This document shows, piece after piece, positions 1-12,029 of a stretch of 64,000 bases of DNA. The DNA is from Daedaleopsis sinensis (taxonomy: Eukaryota; Basidiomycota; Agaricomycetes; Polyporales; Polyporaceae): the NCBI GenBank assembly GCA_033807695.1, contig CM066304.1, positions 4,278,001-4,342,000 on the forward strand, read 5' to 3'. The position numbers and the translations under genes were made by a program. A model generated the notes under the pieces. That model did not search any database. It worked only from the letters and a program-made list of their open reading frames with translations, and was not told the origin of the DNA. Numbering within the stretch: the first letter of the stretch is position 1; each line of letters starts with the position of its first letter.

Positions 1-706
1 AGCCGAACGGGTACCGTGTCTCCGACTTGAGTCTAGTCATCTCGCGCAGTGCTTCGAGCATCGGCACGGGAAACGCGCCCTTAGGGCTCGTCTGAATCTT
101 GACTTTGGTCATCTCCCACGGGCATAGGGCAATGTCTGCGAAGACTTCAGCGGACGCAGAGCCCGCACACCAGATGGCGCCCTGGTATCTCGTAGAGGCC
201 TCCTCGCCGGCAAGGTTCATGTAGAGATCCTTGAAGACGTCGTAGAGGCCATACTTGAAGAAGCCCTGTAGGGAGTAACCGACCAGTGTCGGCCCGACAC
301 CCTTAAGGAGACCGCTGGCGCCCTCTTCGGCGAGGATGGTCCTGAAAGCGGGAAGGACTCCCCGGTATTTTGCAGAGTCTACCTGAGGGAAAGATGTTGT
401 GAGCTTGACCGTTTTCTACGGGCTTCAGCGCACGGGCAGGCTGATCCTGTAGTACTACTGGGGCTAGCGAGTGAATAGAGGGACACACCTGCATATTGCA
501 CTTCACCACATCGACCGGAGTCATGGCAGCATGGGTAAGGCCGCATGCAAGGGCTCCTCCCACATGGCATTTGAGGTAGTAGAGCGCGTCATGGGGTACA
601 GGTTCGCGATACCTGAGGAGGTACAGGTTTAGTAATGTTTGCACCGGGTATTGAATTTGCTGACACTCTACCTCGCATTCCACCTCGATGTCGGTACTTG
701 AGCCAT
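1..706 (-). CDS. Mitochondrial phosphate carrier (Mir1/Pic2-like), 5' part, runs off the window
   Basis: Mitochondrial carrier family protein predicted to import inorganic phosphate across the inner mitochondrial membrane for ATP synthesis. I place exons on the minus strand at 706-672, 612-489 and 383-<1, with introns of 59 and 105 bp that all have GT..AG ends. The spliced N-terminus begins MAQVPTSRWNARYREP, followed by a first membrane segment with GGALACGLTHAAMTPVDVVK, a typical P-x-D/E-x-x-K carrier signature. Exon 3 has a second repeat with GYSLQGFFKYGLYD and a second signature, CPWEMTKVKIQ. These are hallmark strings of the phosphate carrier branch. The start codon was chosen because it gives a short N-terminus that splices in frame into the carrier repeat. 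The 3' end lies outside the window. Known: the family works as six-helix carriers. Inferred: substrate identity from the signature. Confidence 0.92.
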
Positions 707-1373
707 GCTGAAGAGTGTGGCGGTATCTGTTGCGAGAACATGGACAGACGTGAGGTTTTTATATGGTGGTAGGAAGGTTGCTGATCGGACTCCTCGACGC
801 TCGGACGTCCGTCGTCGACGGCGTTTCAGTGGCAGTGTTGTCACGGATATTGATGTGTTTCTGTGATGACGTATCGGAGCTTTCTGACTTCGTCTGCTGA
901 CGTTATGCCATAGACCGTCCAACTTCTTGAGTCCGCTGTGCTTCAGTACATGCGAGCTTGCTGGTTGGCCGAAAGTCAGACTAGCGAGTATTTTGAACGA
1001 TAGATGATGTGGTCTAGTACTTCATAATTTCGGCGGTCATTGAGTGTGAGGGGCCTGTAACTTATTCGAGGTCAGAAGTGGACGTAGTACGACTCACTCC
1101 GAGGAGCCGGCGGATGTGGAATTCAGCGTTAGCCACTAGAATTCCCCGATGTCGAGCCTTGTTTCGGAAATTCGAATGTGTACTTTTAGACGACAATTTA
1201 TAAGACGAGGCGATGAATGCAGCGATGGCGTGCATAGATTTAAATAGAACATCCTAAATAATCAGTATGGTAGTGGTGCACAGGCGACGACTGGGCCTAG
1301 TTCGTAAGTATATCAGTATACGCCAAAGGTAGTTCAGTAACGTAATAGTAAGGTGCGTGAACGAGTCGCTCAC
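707..1373. other. Intergenic, no gene recognised
   Basis: Between the start of the phosphate carrier and the 3' end of the NLR-like gene. AT-richer than its neighbours from about 1150 to 1340. I see no conserved coding frame, RNA gene or repeat. It should hold the carrier promoter near 706 and the NLR-gene terminator. Confidence 0.5.
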
Positions 1374-4149
1374 CTAAGACACTCCTATCGCCATATATTT
1401 CTCGTTTGCTTCAACAACGGCGGCACCGTCCACAAAGCTGTCTGCAATGTGCCCACTCTGATGGATACTCGACCCGTAAACATCATCTGGGCAAGCGTCG
1501 ATTTCAGTGAAGTGGTCTATAAGCAGCTGCCGGCCTTGATTCAGGAGCTCGTACGTTCTCCCGGGTCGCTACCACACTCGTCAGTACTCTGTTTGGTTGA
1601 GAAGTTGAGATGGAACAAAAAACGCACGTCTAGCCAGTCCCGCGCCGAGCTCAACGCCGCATCGATTATATCCAGCCTACCCATGTATCCCAGCGTCTCA
1701 ATCCATATGAGCATCTTCGTACTCGCGAATTCGGCCAGGAGCCCATAGAGCTGCCCGCTCTTCTCTCCTTTGGACAGATGCGCCGCCCAATGGACGCACG
1801 CGTACTGCACATGCTGCGGAACATGCACGCGCACGCGTTCCCTCAAATCGGAGATCTCCGCCTTCAGCATGGCCGGATTGTCCAGGTTGCAGATGTTCTT
1901 CGTGAGGTAGAGAAGCGTGCGCAAACATCCCTCTGCGAGTCGCGCGTGGTGTTTGCGCGTGTCGACGAAGTAGAGCCTGTTCGTGCAGCGAGAGCTATCG
2001 AGGAGGAACTGGACGAACGTCCCATGCATCGGGCGGAACACTTCGTCGAGGTTGTCCGGGTTGAAGAGAACGACCGCACGGAGGTGGTATAGAACAGACT
2101 TTGTCTCCTTTGTCGGGATGTGCGTGAGTGCCTCGAGGACGCGCGGGGAGACGTAGTCGCGGAGAAGCGCGATGCATCCTAGCGTCATCTCCACGCGCGC
2201 ACGAAGCTTATCATGGCGCTCGAGAACCTTGGGGGGGAACGCGCTTTCAAGGACAGTGAGATAGAGGTCGTGCAGTGGTCCGAGAGCGGCCGCGCGTTCC
2301 TCCGAGTCTTCGGAGAGAATCATGTCCACGCGCTCTTCGAGGTCGTCCGGGTAGGTGTCGAGGAAGTTAATTGCCGTCCGCGCGTAGATAAACAGGCCAT
2401 CTGCCCTCTGGACGAGGCGATCGACAATCTCCGGGCGCTCGAGAAGCAAAGAGCTGCTCCCAGCCATACGAGATATTCGCTCTTGGAGAAGCATGGAGAT
2501 ATCCCTCTTGACGGACTCGGGAGAGATATCGTGAAGGGAAATAGTGTGGACTCCAGCAGGGTGTCGCGAGCTCGACAACGTGTTCTCGACGAGGTGCTCC
2601 GGACGAGAAGTAAGGAAGACCCGTAGTGGAAAGGGTGCGTCTCGTACGCAGGCCATGAGCAGCTCGAGCATCTTCGGGACGTGATCGGACGCGTTCTCGA
2701 CGCATTCGTCGAGCGCGTCCACCACGATGAATACCGCCGGATGCTGCTTCCCAACAGCGCGGAGAGGGCGACGGACGAGATTCTCCGATTCGTACTTCAT
2801 TTGTTGGTGTCTTCCATGCTTGAGATGTTCGCGAGCGGCAGCAATGATGTGCAGGCGGACCTCGTCTTGGCATTGCGCGAGCTGATAGGCCACGGTAGGG
2901 AAGAAGAGCCTGCTTGACGCGAGGTCCTCCACGCCACGGACGAAGAAGAAAGATGCCCCGAGGTCGTGCGCGTCATGAAGACGGCGGGCGAATTCGGACG
3001 CGATCGTAGATTTGCCCGTTCCCGCACCTCCGCTGAGGAGACAGACAGCCTTGCCAGGGGTGCGCCCCTCAACCCAGCTGTCGATTCGCTCGAACACCTC
3101 CGTACGAGTACCTTCTACGAACTCGCTCTTGGTAGAGTTGATCGCTGATCGATAGCCCGCATCTGCATGAGGAAGAGCCTCCAAGATCTTGTCTTGCACT
3201 AGGACATGCGTTAATCTGTTGAGCGACGGCGGCAATCAGAATATACTCGCTTACTCTCAGCCACTTGAGTGTCCTTGAAGTCCTAGACTCGGAGAACTGT
3301 CAATATAAACGGATTGGCGCAGTGCGTGGCCGCGTACCGATACTATTACTTTCACCTCGTTCACGGTTGAGTGAAGAGCCGTAAGCGATTTCAGAATCTC
3401 GTCGATGGAGGCGGCTATAGCAACTTGGCATTCTATCTACTCGTTCTCAGAGATTACACAAGGGATGAGAAGCCAGAGATCGACTCACGTTGAAGTATTG
3501 TATCGCCTTCGTCACCCGAAGGTGTAAATCCCTGAGTATCTCAGCATCTCGCTGGCTGTGGAAACATCTTAAGAGGAACGGCCCGTCATAGAGGCCATCA
3601 GCCAGCTCCTTCAGCTCCTTGATCTTGCTGCCAGTGAAAGGCCACAGCCAGTTCAGCGGTCCTCGAAACCACTGAGTCGCGGTACACATACCTGCAAAGT
3701 ATCGTCGTACGAGCAGACACATTGTGTGACTGTTCGAGACCATCCACCAAGGTCTGTCGTTGCGGATCACTCAAGTCACATTCGTCAACCCGGTTCTGGA
3801 ATCTGCGCTCGGCGTCGTAAATAGTCTTCACAAGGTGCGAGAGTTCTTGTGAGAGTGCTCGGAGAGCCTTGCGATTGGTGCGTGTATGCTGCCACAGGTG
3901 GTGTGTCAACGGCATTATGGAGCAGCCGTAGGGTAGAAACGGTAGGTAACAATGCCGCTGGACTCTGTCGCTAAAAGGCTCACTCACCCCGACCTTGTCA
4001 ATGAGTATGAGAAGGACATCCGTCGCCGGAGAAAGACCGGGGATGGGGAATACACCGAGTACGCCTCTTCCTGCCTTCAGCAAGTTCTTAGAGAGTTTGA
4101 GGATGTCGTCGACAGTTTCGTCGTGAGCTAAGGAAGTGAAGCACGTCAT
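1374..4149 (-). CDS. NLR-like NACHT P-loop NTPase with N-terminal helical region
   Basis: Multi-exon STAND/NACHT NTPase of the expanded fungal NLR-like repertoire. Such proteins are thought to act as nucleotide-driven switches in non-self recognition or cell death; the role of this one is unknown. The N-terminal helical part is spread over small exons (about 4149-3985, about 3890-3692, 3627-about 3490, then two short exons near 3430 and 3290). The 64-bp intron 3691-3628 gives the joint LCSKIKELKELADG. The NACHT core lies in 3235-1541, with Walker A GGAGTGKST, Walker B VFIVVDALDEC, a sensor-like TSRPEH and a winged-helix-like tail. No WD40 or ankyrin repeats follow. One reading stops at 1541. 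An alternative intron of about 53 bp near 1590 joins an open exon ending at 1374 with an acidic tail (IDHFTEIDACPDDVYGSS), and I used that end. The start is uncertain; an upstream exon near 4240 is possible. A broken paralogue lies at 16-19 kb. Confidence 0.8.
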
Positions 4150-5184
4150 CAGCTAGAGTAGGATGGGATAGGGGGATTACTAGTAGGACGTACGCGTCCA
4201 AGGCTGTCATACAGCGTATTTTAAAGATTGCGGAACGTGAGCGGGCAGGCTGAAGTCGTGTCAAACCGGTCTTGAACAAGCCTGAGTGGTGCGCTCTGTC
4301 CACGTTGTAGGTGAACGATTGTTGGCGGAGCGATGTTGGCTATACCTGAAATGAAGAACTTCATTAGTCGGGTGGATGAAGGAAGGACTCGGGCCGAGTT
4401 AGTCGCCGACGTATGGCAGTCATTGAGCCCGGAGTCATGGCCCCCTGGCAAGCACATCCAGAACGTTTTGTACAGTTGGCACTTGCCCATGATGGCAGCA
4501 AAATCATGAAGAAAGTACACTGGCAGCGGAAGACACTGTGAGCTTGCTGTCTCGAGCAGACCAGCGCAGAAGGAAGCAGGGGGTGACCGTAGTTTCCCCC
4601 GCCACGAGCATAGGTCGTGGTGGGTGGTTCGGCTAACAAATAATATAATAAATATTGGCATGATCTATCGGAGATTGAGATTTTCTATAGCGTGTGGCCT
4701 CGCTCCGATTAACGGAGCTCAACATTTAGCACTCGGAGTCTTATAAGCCAAGCCGTTGTCGGAGCTTGATCCGGAAATGCAACCTTTCGTTAGTGTTAAC
4801 GTTCATTCGCTCTGACACTACTTAGTACCGACTCCATCAACGTTCAACTTTAGACACCATCGTGACTACTCTCACTAGGCACTACTAGTAGGTCACCGTC
4901 TTTTCAATGTCGCCATGAGGACCCCCCGACTGAAGGGAAGCCCGGGCCTGACTTGACGATTTATTCACTAGAGTGCGTTACGGGAACCTCGATCTCCAGT
5001 CCGTGGCAAGTCCACATACTTACCTAGTTCACAGTGTACCAATACTGTCGTTGGAAGCATGCTGCGGTAGAGTCAGCCTTCAGGACGACATGGAAGGGTC
5101 TGCGGAGCGTTTACAGAAGCAATTGTTACTGCGGTAGCCCAGGCGGAGAATATGAGTGAGTGAAGAGGTCCCCTGCAGGCCCTA
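4150..5184. other. Intergenic, nothing firm
   Basis: Holds no frame I can support. Minus-strand open stretches around 4221-4661 have no recognisable domain. A short first exon of the downstream methyltransferase gene may lie near 5090-5155, where a frame beginning MEGSAERLQKQ is open, but I could not find a phase-consistent splice for it. Confidence 0.4.
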
Positions 5185-6442
5185 TTGCTGACCATGCTCT
5201 CTTCCGCAGAATATCCTTACTCGTGCCCGCAAACCAACCCTCATCCCGTAGATCAAGTGGGGCCCCATGTTATACTTGCAAGACGCTACGTGAAGGAGCT
5301 CGAAGAGCTGATCGCGTTGAGGAGGCAGGTAAGCCGACTCATTGCACTGTTCTCATCCACCTCAGTTCGTTTAGCGTCATTCACTTATAGGGCTGGGATG
5401 ACGAACGGCTTGACACTCACTTCAAGGACCTGCGAGAGGTCTCCGATAACGCAAACAAAGAAATACAATGGACATGGTTCAAGAAGATGAGATCCATCGC
5501 CGAAGAATTGGATATTGCAGGGGAAGTAGTGCCAACGGCCAGCTTCTTCGAGTTTTTAGACGTCGGGTGAGCTCCACAACAATACGGATTTACTTTTACA
5601 TCGCTCATGCACTGTCTAGGTGCGCGCCCGGAGGTTTTAGCTCCTACGTCCTTCGGATGAACCGACAGGCGCGCGGAGTCGGGATCACGTTGCCCGAGTC
5701 TGCAGGAGGCCATGCATTTCTCCTCGAACGTTATCACCTATCCCGCTACAAGCTCATCGAACAAGAGCTCCTTCAGTACGCCCTCTCTGCGACCCACATC
5801 CAATCCTCTTCTCCACAGTCTGAGCCCTGGATCGAGTCCAAACCATTTCCCGAGAAATTTACCCGCCACTTCCCCCTCGTCATGCTCGACGGACATGCGC
5901 TCCGGACCTACAACCATCCCCGGCCCATGACTACGCCTGAAGAGTTCAAGCATGCACACGGAGTCTACCGCGATCGCTTGCTCGTCACGCAGCTGATCAT
6001 CGCCCTGGAGGCCGTGTCGCCCGCAGGTACCATCGTAACGAGACTGTCGCACATCGAGTGCTTCCCGGCCGTGCACGTGCTGTACATGCTCGATCAACTC
6101 GCGGATGACGGCCTCGTCATCCACAAACCGAAGTCTATGCACGCAATCCGGGGGACGTGCTATGCCATCGCGAAGGGGGTCTGCAGCCCTGGACGGGAGT
6201 CGGAGATGCTGCGAGTGCGGTATGTCCAGGGGCTGAAGCAGCTCTGGGATGAACTCGGGCGCGGAGGGAGTTATGGTCATGGGAGGATGATGGTGCCGGG
6301 CGACTTGGACTTTGCCGTCACTACGGATGAGCTGCTTGATGGATACTTGGATCGGCTTGTGGACCTTGCACGAGGAGTATGGGCGACCCAGGTTGAGGGT
6401 CTTCGCACACTCTTTAAGAAGAAAGGACTCGTGCAGCAGTGA
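5185..6442 (+). CDS. FtsJ/RrmJ-type SAM-dependent methyltransferase
   Basis: Predicted S-adenosylmethionine-dependent RNA methyltransferase (FtsJ fold). Exons are about 5185-5328, about 5392-5567 and about 5621-6442. Two short GT..AG introns are removed, the second restoring the SAM-binding string FLDVGCAPGGFSSYVLR (D-x-G-x-x-P-G-G). Later come GVGITLPESAGGHAF, an acidic strand FPLVMLDGHAL, a lysine strand DGLVIHKPKS and a C-terminal helical region rich in charged residues. The order (GxxPGGF, acidic turn, K strand) matches 2'-O-methyltransferases of the FtsJ class. Many Agaricomycetes have uncharacterised FtsJ-like proteins of this type, and whether this one acts on rRNA, tRNA or mRNA cap is unknown. 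The first coding exon is uncertain: the first in-frame ATG I see is near 5194, and an upstream mini-exon is likely. It is convergent with the tRNA-Asp gene that follows. Confidence 0.75.
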
Positions 6443-6580
6443 TAGGTCCCATTTGGTGAACTGTGTTTTGCGCATAATATATGTACAAAGGGAACATGAG
6501 TGGCGTACATGACGTTCTATCTGAACTGTGAAGGACCAGGAATCTACATACCTTCGAAATTGCCAGTAGAAAAAGTATTC

Positions 6581-6664
6581 TCTCTGTCGGGGAGTCGAAC
6601 CCCGCTTTCGCGCGTTCGTAAGTCGTATGACAGGCGCGTGTACTAACCGATATACTAACAGAGA
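6581..6664 (-). tRNA. tRNA-Asp (anticodon GTC) with a short intron
   Basis: Read on the minus strand, the 84-nt gene has a perfect 7-bp acceptor stem (TCTCTGT with ACAGAGA), a D-arm containing GGTTAGT and a T-arm CGGGG-TTCGACT-CCCCG of five pairs. The anticodon stem is CGCGC with GCGCG and the loop is CTGTCA. The anticodon GTC (plus-strand positions 6629-6631) assigns Asp. About 13 nt between the base after the anticodon and the 3' half of the stem form a canonical nuclear tRNA intron. CCA is not encoded, as expected. Confidence 0.93.
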
Positions 6665-6843
6665 TTGACGAGATGGGCAAATTGGAATATTAGTGAAGGG
6701 AGTGGCAGGTACAACATCGACTTACCAGTGTCTACCGTCTTGCCCTCAGATTTGTCCCTGGACATCCAATGTACGTTCAACGTTAACCACCACCACCTCC
6801 ATGGCTGTCTGATGTTACGAATGTCTTCTACACCGACCATCTT

Positions 6844-8543
6844 ATGCTCTCCTCGTCATCTATTCAAACCCAACTTGACCAAGGCCTCCTCGTCAAGCAC
6901 TCCGAGTTCTGGTTCTTCGACGGTTCTCTAATTCTCCGCGTTCAGTCCACGCTCTTCCGCGTTCATATCTCACAACTGTGCCGGAAACTAGTTCTCTTCC
7001 GAGATATGTTCTCTGTGCCGCAACCATCGGAATGCGAAGAGGCGTCGTACAATGGATGCCCGGTGCTCGATCTACACGACAATGCGGAGGACGTTGCGAA
7101 TCTGATGAAGGTCATATACGACGGAGCGTACGTGTCTGCCTGTTTCAATCTCTACCTACCTTTTCGTCGCGCGGTAGTGTGGGTGGGTGAGGTCGTGTCT
7201 CCTCCTCCACCATCGATGGCGTAGGCGGCGCGATCCAGACTCAGTGTGGGGCGCGAATGGACCTACACGCGGAAACGCAAAGTTCAGAGGTCAGCACATC
7301 CGATGTTGACAAGGTGTACGACATCGGAGTATCGGGCTTTGTGCTATGTCGTGGCTCGGATCCAGTGAGCACGCAAGGTCATCTGACTCTTCCTGGGGCG
7401 GCCCATTCGATATTTCGACACCTCTACGGTCGCCTTTAGTACCCATCACTTCGGCGTATCATGAAGTTCCGCTAGCAAGGCATGTCTCTGCCTTAGCTGA
7501 TGAAACGCGGGAGAACAAGCAGACTGGCGGGAGCCGCACGGCTTTGTCACGGTTCCGCGAATCATTCGACTCGTGATACCTTCACTGCTCACATCGAGCT
7601 TCAACAATGTAATCAGTACGCGGACGGGAAAGGAAACTGACGCTAACATTTCGGCATTATTCTAGGTACTTTGGCAACAACGATCGTGACGACTTCGCAG
7701 CGGTCTCCGGCGTTGTCAGACTATCGAACAAGTATGTCATGGAAGAGAAGATACGCGCAAAGGCTTACGCACATATTTGCATACCTTGGCCATCGACTTT
7801 GAAGGCATGGGACGCTCGCGAAGACCTAGCCCGCACGTATGAGGTGGAGACAGGCAATCCGAGAGGATTTCGCTACGCCAATCCGATCGTTAGTGACGCC
7901 ATATTCGAGAGTGTGCTTTGCTAACAGGCACTCGTAGGCGGTGATCAACCTCGCACGCGAGATAGATGCAGACGAGCTCCTCCCTGCCGCTTTCTACGAA
8001 CTGTCGCGATACAGCTTCGCACAAATCTTCGAGCCGTCCCCAGGCGATCCGCTCGAGCCCCCGCCTCCCTCGTCGTCCCCATACGCGCTCTCGCACACGC
8101 TTTCCCCCAGCGACATGCAACGCCTTGCACTCGGGAAGGAGGCCGCGCAGCACGCCGTGACTGCTCTCATCCAGAACATGGAGCATGCGTCGGTCGACCG
8201 CTCGCACCGTCGCTCCCGCTCCGGCCCGCAATCTCTCGCTCTGGGCGCGGCAGCCCTCCGCACCGGGCGGAGGAGCCCTCCCGGCAGCCGTCTCGTGTGC
8301 ACAACGCCGGCAGCGTGCAAGCAGGAGCTGGGCGAGCTCATCGAGCTTGCGACGCAACACTATTTGTTCGACCGCGAGCGAGGCTGTGCGGACCCGCTGT
8401 ACGTCGCGGAGGAGCTGGGCCAGCTGAAGAGCGCGGAGTTCTCGGACTGTGCGGCGTGTGCGCATGCGCTGGAGGCGTGGGCGGCGAAGGAGCGCGAACG
8501 GCTTTGGCGGACGATCCCGGACTGGTTCAGATTGCGGAGGTGA
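6844..8543 (+). CDS. BTB/POZ domain protein
   Basis: Exons 6844-7127, 7666-7888 and 7938-8543 keep frame and give about 370 aa. The N-terminal BTB/POZ domain (residues about 20-130) shows HSEFWFFDGSLILRVQSTLF, then FRVHISQLCRKLVLFRDMF, a string of acidic residues, and YFGNNDRDDFAAVSGVVRLS formed across the first splice. The C-terminal half is helical with a low-complexity Ser/Pro stretch (residues about 200-235) and two conserved-looking Cys pairs. BTB domains mediate dimerisation and often link to cullin-3 ligases. In Agaricomycetes this compact BTB family is large and mostly uncharacterised. Intron 1 is about 538 bp, ten times the local norm, and holds no convincing exon because the BTB domain is continuous across it. 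The ATG at 6844 is the first in frame and directly precedes the domain. Confidence 0.85.
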
Positions 8544-9292
8544 GGTGGGGTGAGCGTGGACCCAGACTGACGTGGAACGTTGGACGTGCTGGATATTTTA
8601 TGACTTGGACGAATGTACGAACCATCTTTGTAGCATCTATGTTGTCGCACTCCTGCGTATACTTATATCTAATGTAGCCATCTTCCTATCCGCTCCCCGA
8701 ATGAGCTGGAGTACATCGTTCTGGATATTGCAGGTGAGTCGGGTCTGCATGTCAGATGATGACATCGTCTACGCTAATCGGAAGTGGCCGCTAATACGGT
8801 AACTGCAGCCGCTCGTTAGCACCTGCATGCCATCAGTGCGCGACCATCAAACCATCCTGCCCCCCGTGGGGTACATAGCTCTCTAATAGATTATAGCGAG
8901 CGCATATCTGTCAACCGGCTACCTGGTCCCACCGGTCTCACCAGGAGGGTAAGCAGTTATGGAGAGTGGCAGTAGGTGGCAGTGGCACATGCCGGCGTCG
9001 GCCTGAGTGAGAAGAGGCATGTCGGACTCGTCTCCCCGATGCACTGAAGTCAGCGTTCGCGGAGCAAACGACCCCGCATGCGAGCAGGGTCACTTGCCCT
9101 CGCCGCACTGCCGCTAGGCTTCTCTCCATGACGCGGGCCGGACCTTCTCCCACGGGCGCGCTTCGGGTAGGGTGAGCAGATCCTCTCCGTGGGCATGCGC
9201 TGATGTGGTCCTGACTAGTGGTTTCTCCGCAAGCTTGAATTAGTCGCCGGACGCGCGCGTGTCCGTCATATGGCGTACATATAGCGGAGGGC
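8544..9292. other. Intergenic, promoter region of the transporter gene
   Basis: No coding frame with recognisable features. It contains the 3' flank of the BTB gene and the upstream region of the MFS transporter. I see no repeat or RNA gene. Confidence 0.45.
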
Positions 9293-12029
9293 ATGAACTC
9301 TACCGTCGGCGTGCCCTCCTTCCGCTTCTCAGGCTTGATCCCCGTCGCTCTGCGCAACATCGCTGCAGCTCACAACGTGAAGATGGCCAAGGACGGTGTT
9401 TCTGAGGTTGACCGGTCGCACTGTGCGTACATCCTGGCTCGTCCGTCTCGACGTCGTTGTGCTCACTTGGATGTGGCATCATGCAGGGAATAGTGAGGGC
9501 GGAGGGACCCGATTCCAAAACATTCGGGTGTACTGTGCGTGCTCAGTGTTTCCCGTTGTCGCAACGTCACTGCTATGTTTCGCCACCACCAGGGCTCGCC
9601 TTCGTCGTATACTGGGGAATTGTTTTGTTCGGATACGATACGTGAGTGTCCCTTGTTGCTCATCTTCACACCCCGATGTTGAGACCGAGTAGAGGAGTTG
9701 GCGGCGGAGTCGTTGCGCAGGATTACTTCAAGATCCATTTCGGCATTTCAGACCCGGACGGGAAGAACGTCAACCAGAAAAAAGCCAACGACATCAGCTC
9801 GAACGTCGTCTCCGTTCTCCAGGCTGGCGCCTTCTTTGGTGCGCTCATCAGCGCGCCACTGTCAGGTGTGTACTGGTCTCCTGTTTGCATTTCGCTGCGG
9901 CGCGTTCCATGCCCTGTGCGCCGAGCGGCACACCCACCATCCCTTGATCCCGCCGCCCAGCATGGTCAGGTGGCCGCTTCCAGGAGGTTAAAGCTCTGCT
10001 CCCACCGCACGCACACCGTCGCCGAACAAGAGACTGCGCATGCGATGGAATAACTGATCAATTTACAGCCGCGATCGGGAGAAGATGGTCCCTACTCATC
10101 TGGACTATCGTGTTCTCGGTCGGTGCCGTAAGTCGTCCCCACATTAGTGCCTGAGCGTGAACGCCCGACCTTACGTTTGACGTATTGGACCTTGTTTGAC
10201 GTCTGCCAGATTCTGCAAACCGTTGCGGGGGGCTCGCGCGGTCTGGGGTACATCTACGCCGGGCGTGTTATCGCAGGGCTGGGAATCGGCGCGATATCCG
10301 CCGTCGCGCCCGCGTTTGTGTCGGAGTGCTCCCCCAAGGAGGTCCGTGGTCGGATTACCGGGCTGTTCCAGATCATGGTCGCCGTCGGCGTCATGCTCTC
10401 GTACTTCATCAATCGTGCGTGTCTTCCGTCACTCATCCGACGTCCGCATGTCGGTAGAACCGAGCACTAATGCTACGCGTCATGTCGTGTCCGTACGCGC
10501 ACGCATGCTCGCAACCCGTTACAGTCGGCATCAGCTTGCACATCAAGCAGGGCTTTGCAGTCTGGCGCATCCCCTTCGGCTTCCAGCTCGTTCCCGCTGG
10601 CATGATGGCGTTCGGCCTCCTCACCGTCAAGGAGTCTCCCAGGTGGCTCGCGTCGAAGGGCCGCGTCGACGAGGCGTTGAACAACCTCGCGTACCTCCGC
10701 CGCCTGAGCCCGGACGACCACAGCGTTCGTGCTGAATTCGCGGAGATCGAGGCCGCACTCGAGGAAGAGCGCGAGGCGCGCAAGGGGCTGGGCGCGAAGG
10801 AGGCGTTCCTGGGCAAGGGCAACTTCATTCGGTTCGTCATCGCCGTCGTGATCTTCCTCCTGCAGCAGTGGAGTGGGCAGAATTCAGTCGGGTACTACGC
10901 GCCTCAGATATTCACATCCGTACGTCTCTCCCTCCAGCTTCGCATGTATCTATGTCTTGACGCTCACCTGGCCGGTCAGATCGGTTACACGGGCACCGCG
11001 AACTCACTGCTCGCGTCTGGCATCTACGGAATCGTGAAAGTAGTGGCGACGGCCATCTTCGTGTTCTTCCTCGTCGACTCGCTCGGACGCAAGTTCTCGC
11101 TCTTCATCTCGGCCATGGGCATGGGCATTCTCTTCTTCATCATCGGCGCCCTGCTCAAGACCTTCCCCCCGCCTAAGGACGTGGTCACTCCCCCGCCGGC
11201 GAGTAAGGCCATGGCCGCAATGCTCTACATCTACGTCTGCTTCTACTCGATGGGATGGGGCCCGCTTCCGTGAGTGATGCGATTTCGCTGACGCGCTTAC
11301 GTCGGCGATGTGAACGGCCGACGCTGATCCTCTTGCCGCGACACACAGATGGGTGTACGTGTCCGACATATTCCCGACAAGGACGCGGCACTACGGGCTC
11401 GCTACGGCGAGTGCTTCTCAGTGGCTGTTCAGTGAGTCCTTGTCCCTCCTTTCTCTGTTATATAGGCTGCACTGCACGCTCGCCCGGGAATATCATATAC
11501 GACTTCCATCGAATACGATGTTCACGTCATCCCTGCGTTTCCCCATCCGTAAACTCAATGGCGGCGCGTGTGAGCGCGTATGCGACCCTTTGCTCACCCG
11601 TTCATCTGGCATGCAGACTTCGTCGTCGCGAAAGTGACGCCCACACTCGAGTCCGACCTCGGCTACAAGCTGTTCCTCATGTTCGCGACGATCAACATCG
11701 GTGGAATGGCCGTGTTCTCGCTGTAAGCCGACTCTCCACGCGCTCGCTCATTGGGCCCAAGCTCATCATTTTCCTTGTGCAGGCTCATCCCCGAGACGAA
11801 GGGGCGCAGTTTGGAGGAGATGGACGTTATCTTCGGGTCCGTGCAGGCAGAGAAACGGAGAGCCGACATCGAGGCTCGGGAGCGGGGTGAGTACTGAGTG
11901 TTCACATGCTGTCCTGCATATGCTACTCCCTCAGTTTGTGGGGCGAATGCTAACCCGACGCGTTGTACAGAGCTCGAACACGACGGGCAGCCCGCAGGCT
12001 CTGACAGGTCTTCGGATCAGAAAGTGTAA
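9293..12029 (+). CDS. MFS sugar/quinate-type transporter, intact copy
   Basis: Twelve-helix major facilitator of the sugar porter family, probably plasma-membrane H+ symport of a sugar or quinate-like acid. Eleven exons (9293-9422, 9593-9641, 9693-9865, 10069-10127, 10210-10414, 10525-10919, 10980-11269, 11349-11431, 11617-11722, 11783-11886, 11971-12029) stay in frame and total 1653 bp, about 550 aa. Signatures in order: GIVLFGYDTGVGGG in helix 1, R-x-G-R-R after helix 2 (AAIGRRWS), GRVIAGLGIGAISAV, SECSPKEVRGR, VKESPRWLASKGR after helix 6, QQWSGQNSVGYYAPQIF in helix 7, DSLGRK, and PETKGRSLEEMD after helix 12. All sugar porter motifs are present. The closest pattern I know is fungal QutD-like quinate permeases and hexose transporters, and sequence alone does not decide the substrate. 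A decayed paralogue with the same exon order lies 0.9 kb downstream, so this is a tandem duplication. Confidence 0.9.

Noticed and set aside
1353..1748. Plus-strand frame of 131 codons opposite the NLR 3' end
   Set aside because: Lies antisense to supported NACHT-gene coding sequence and shows no domain.
7166..7580. Extra coding exon inside the long BTB intron
   Set aside because: The BTB domain is continuous across the splice (DGA to YFGNNDRDD), and the open stretches inside have no matching domain sequence.
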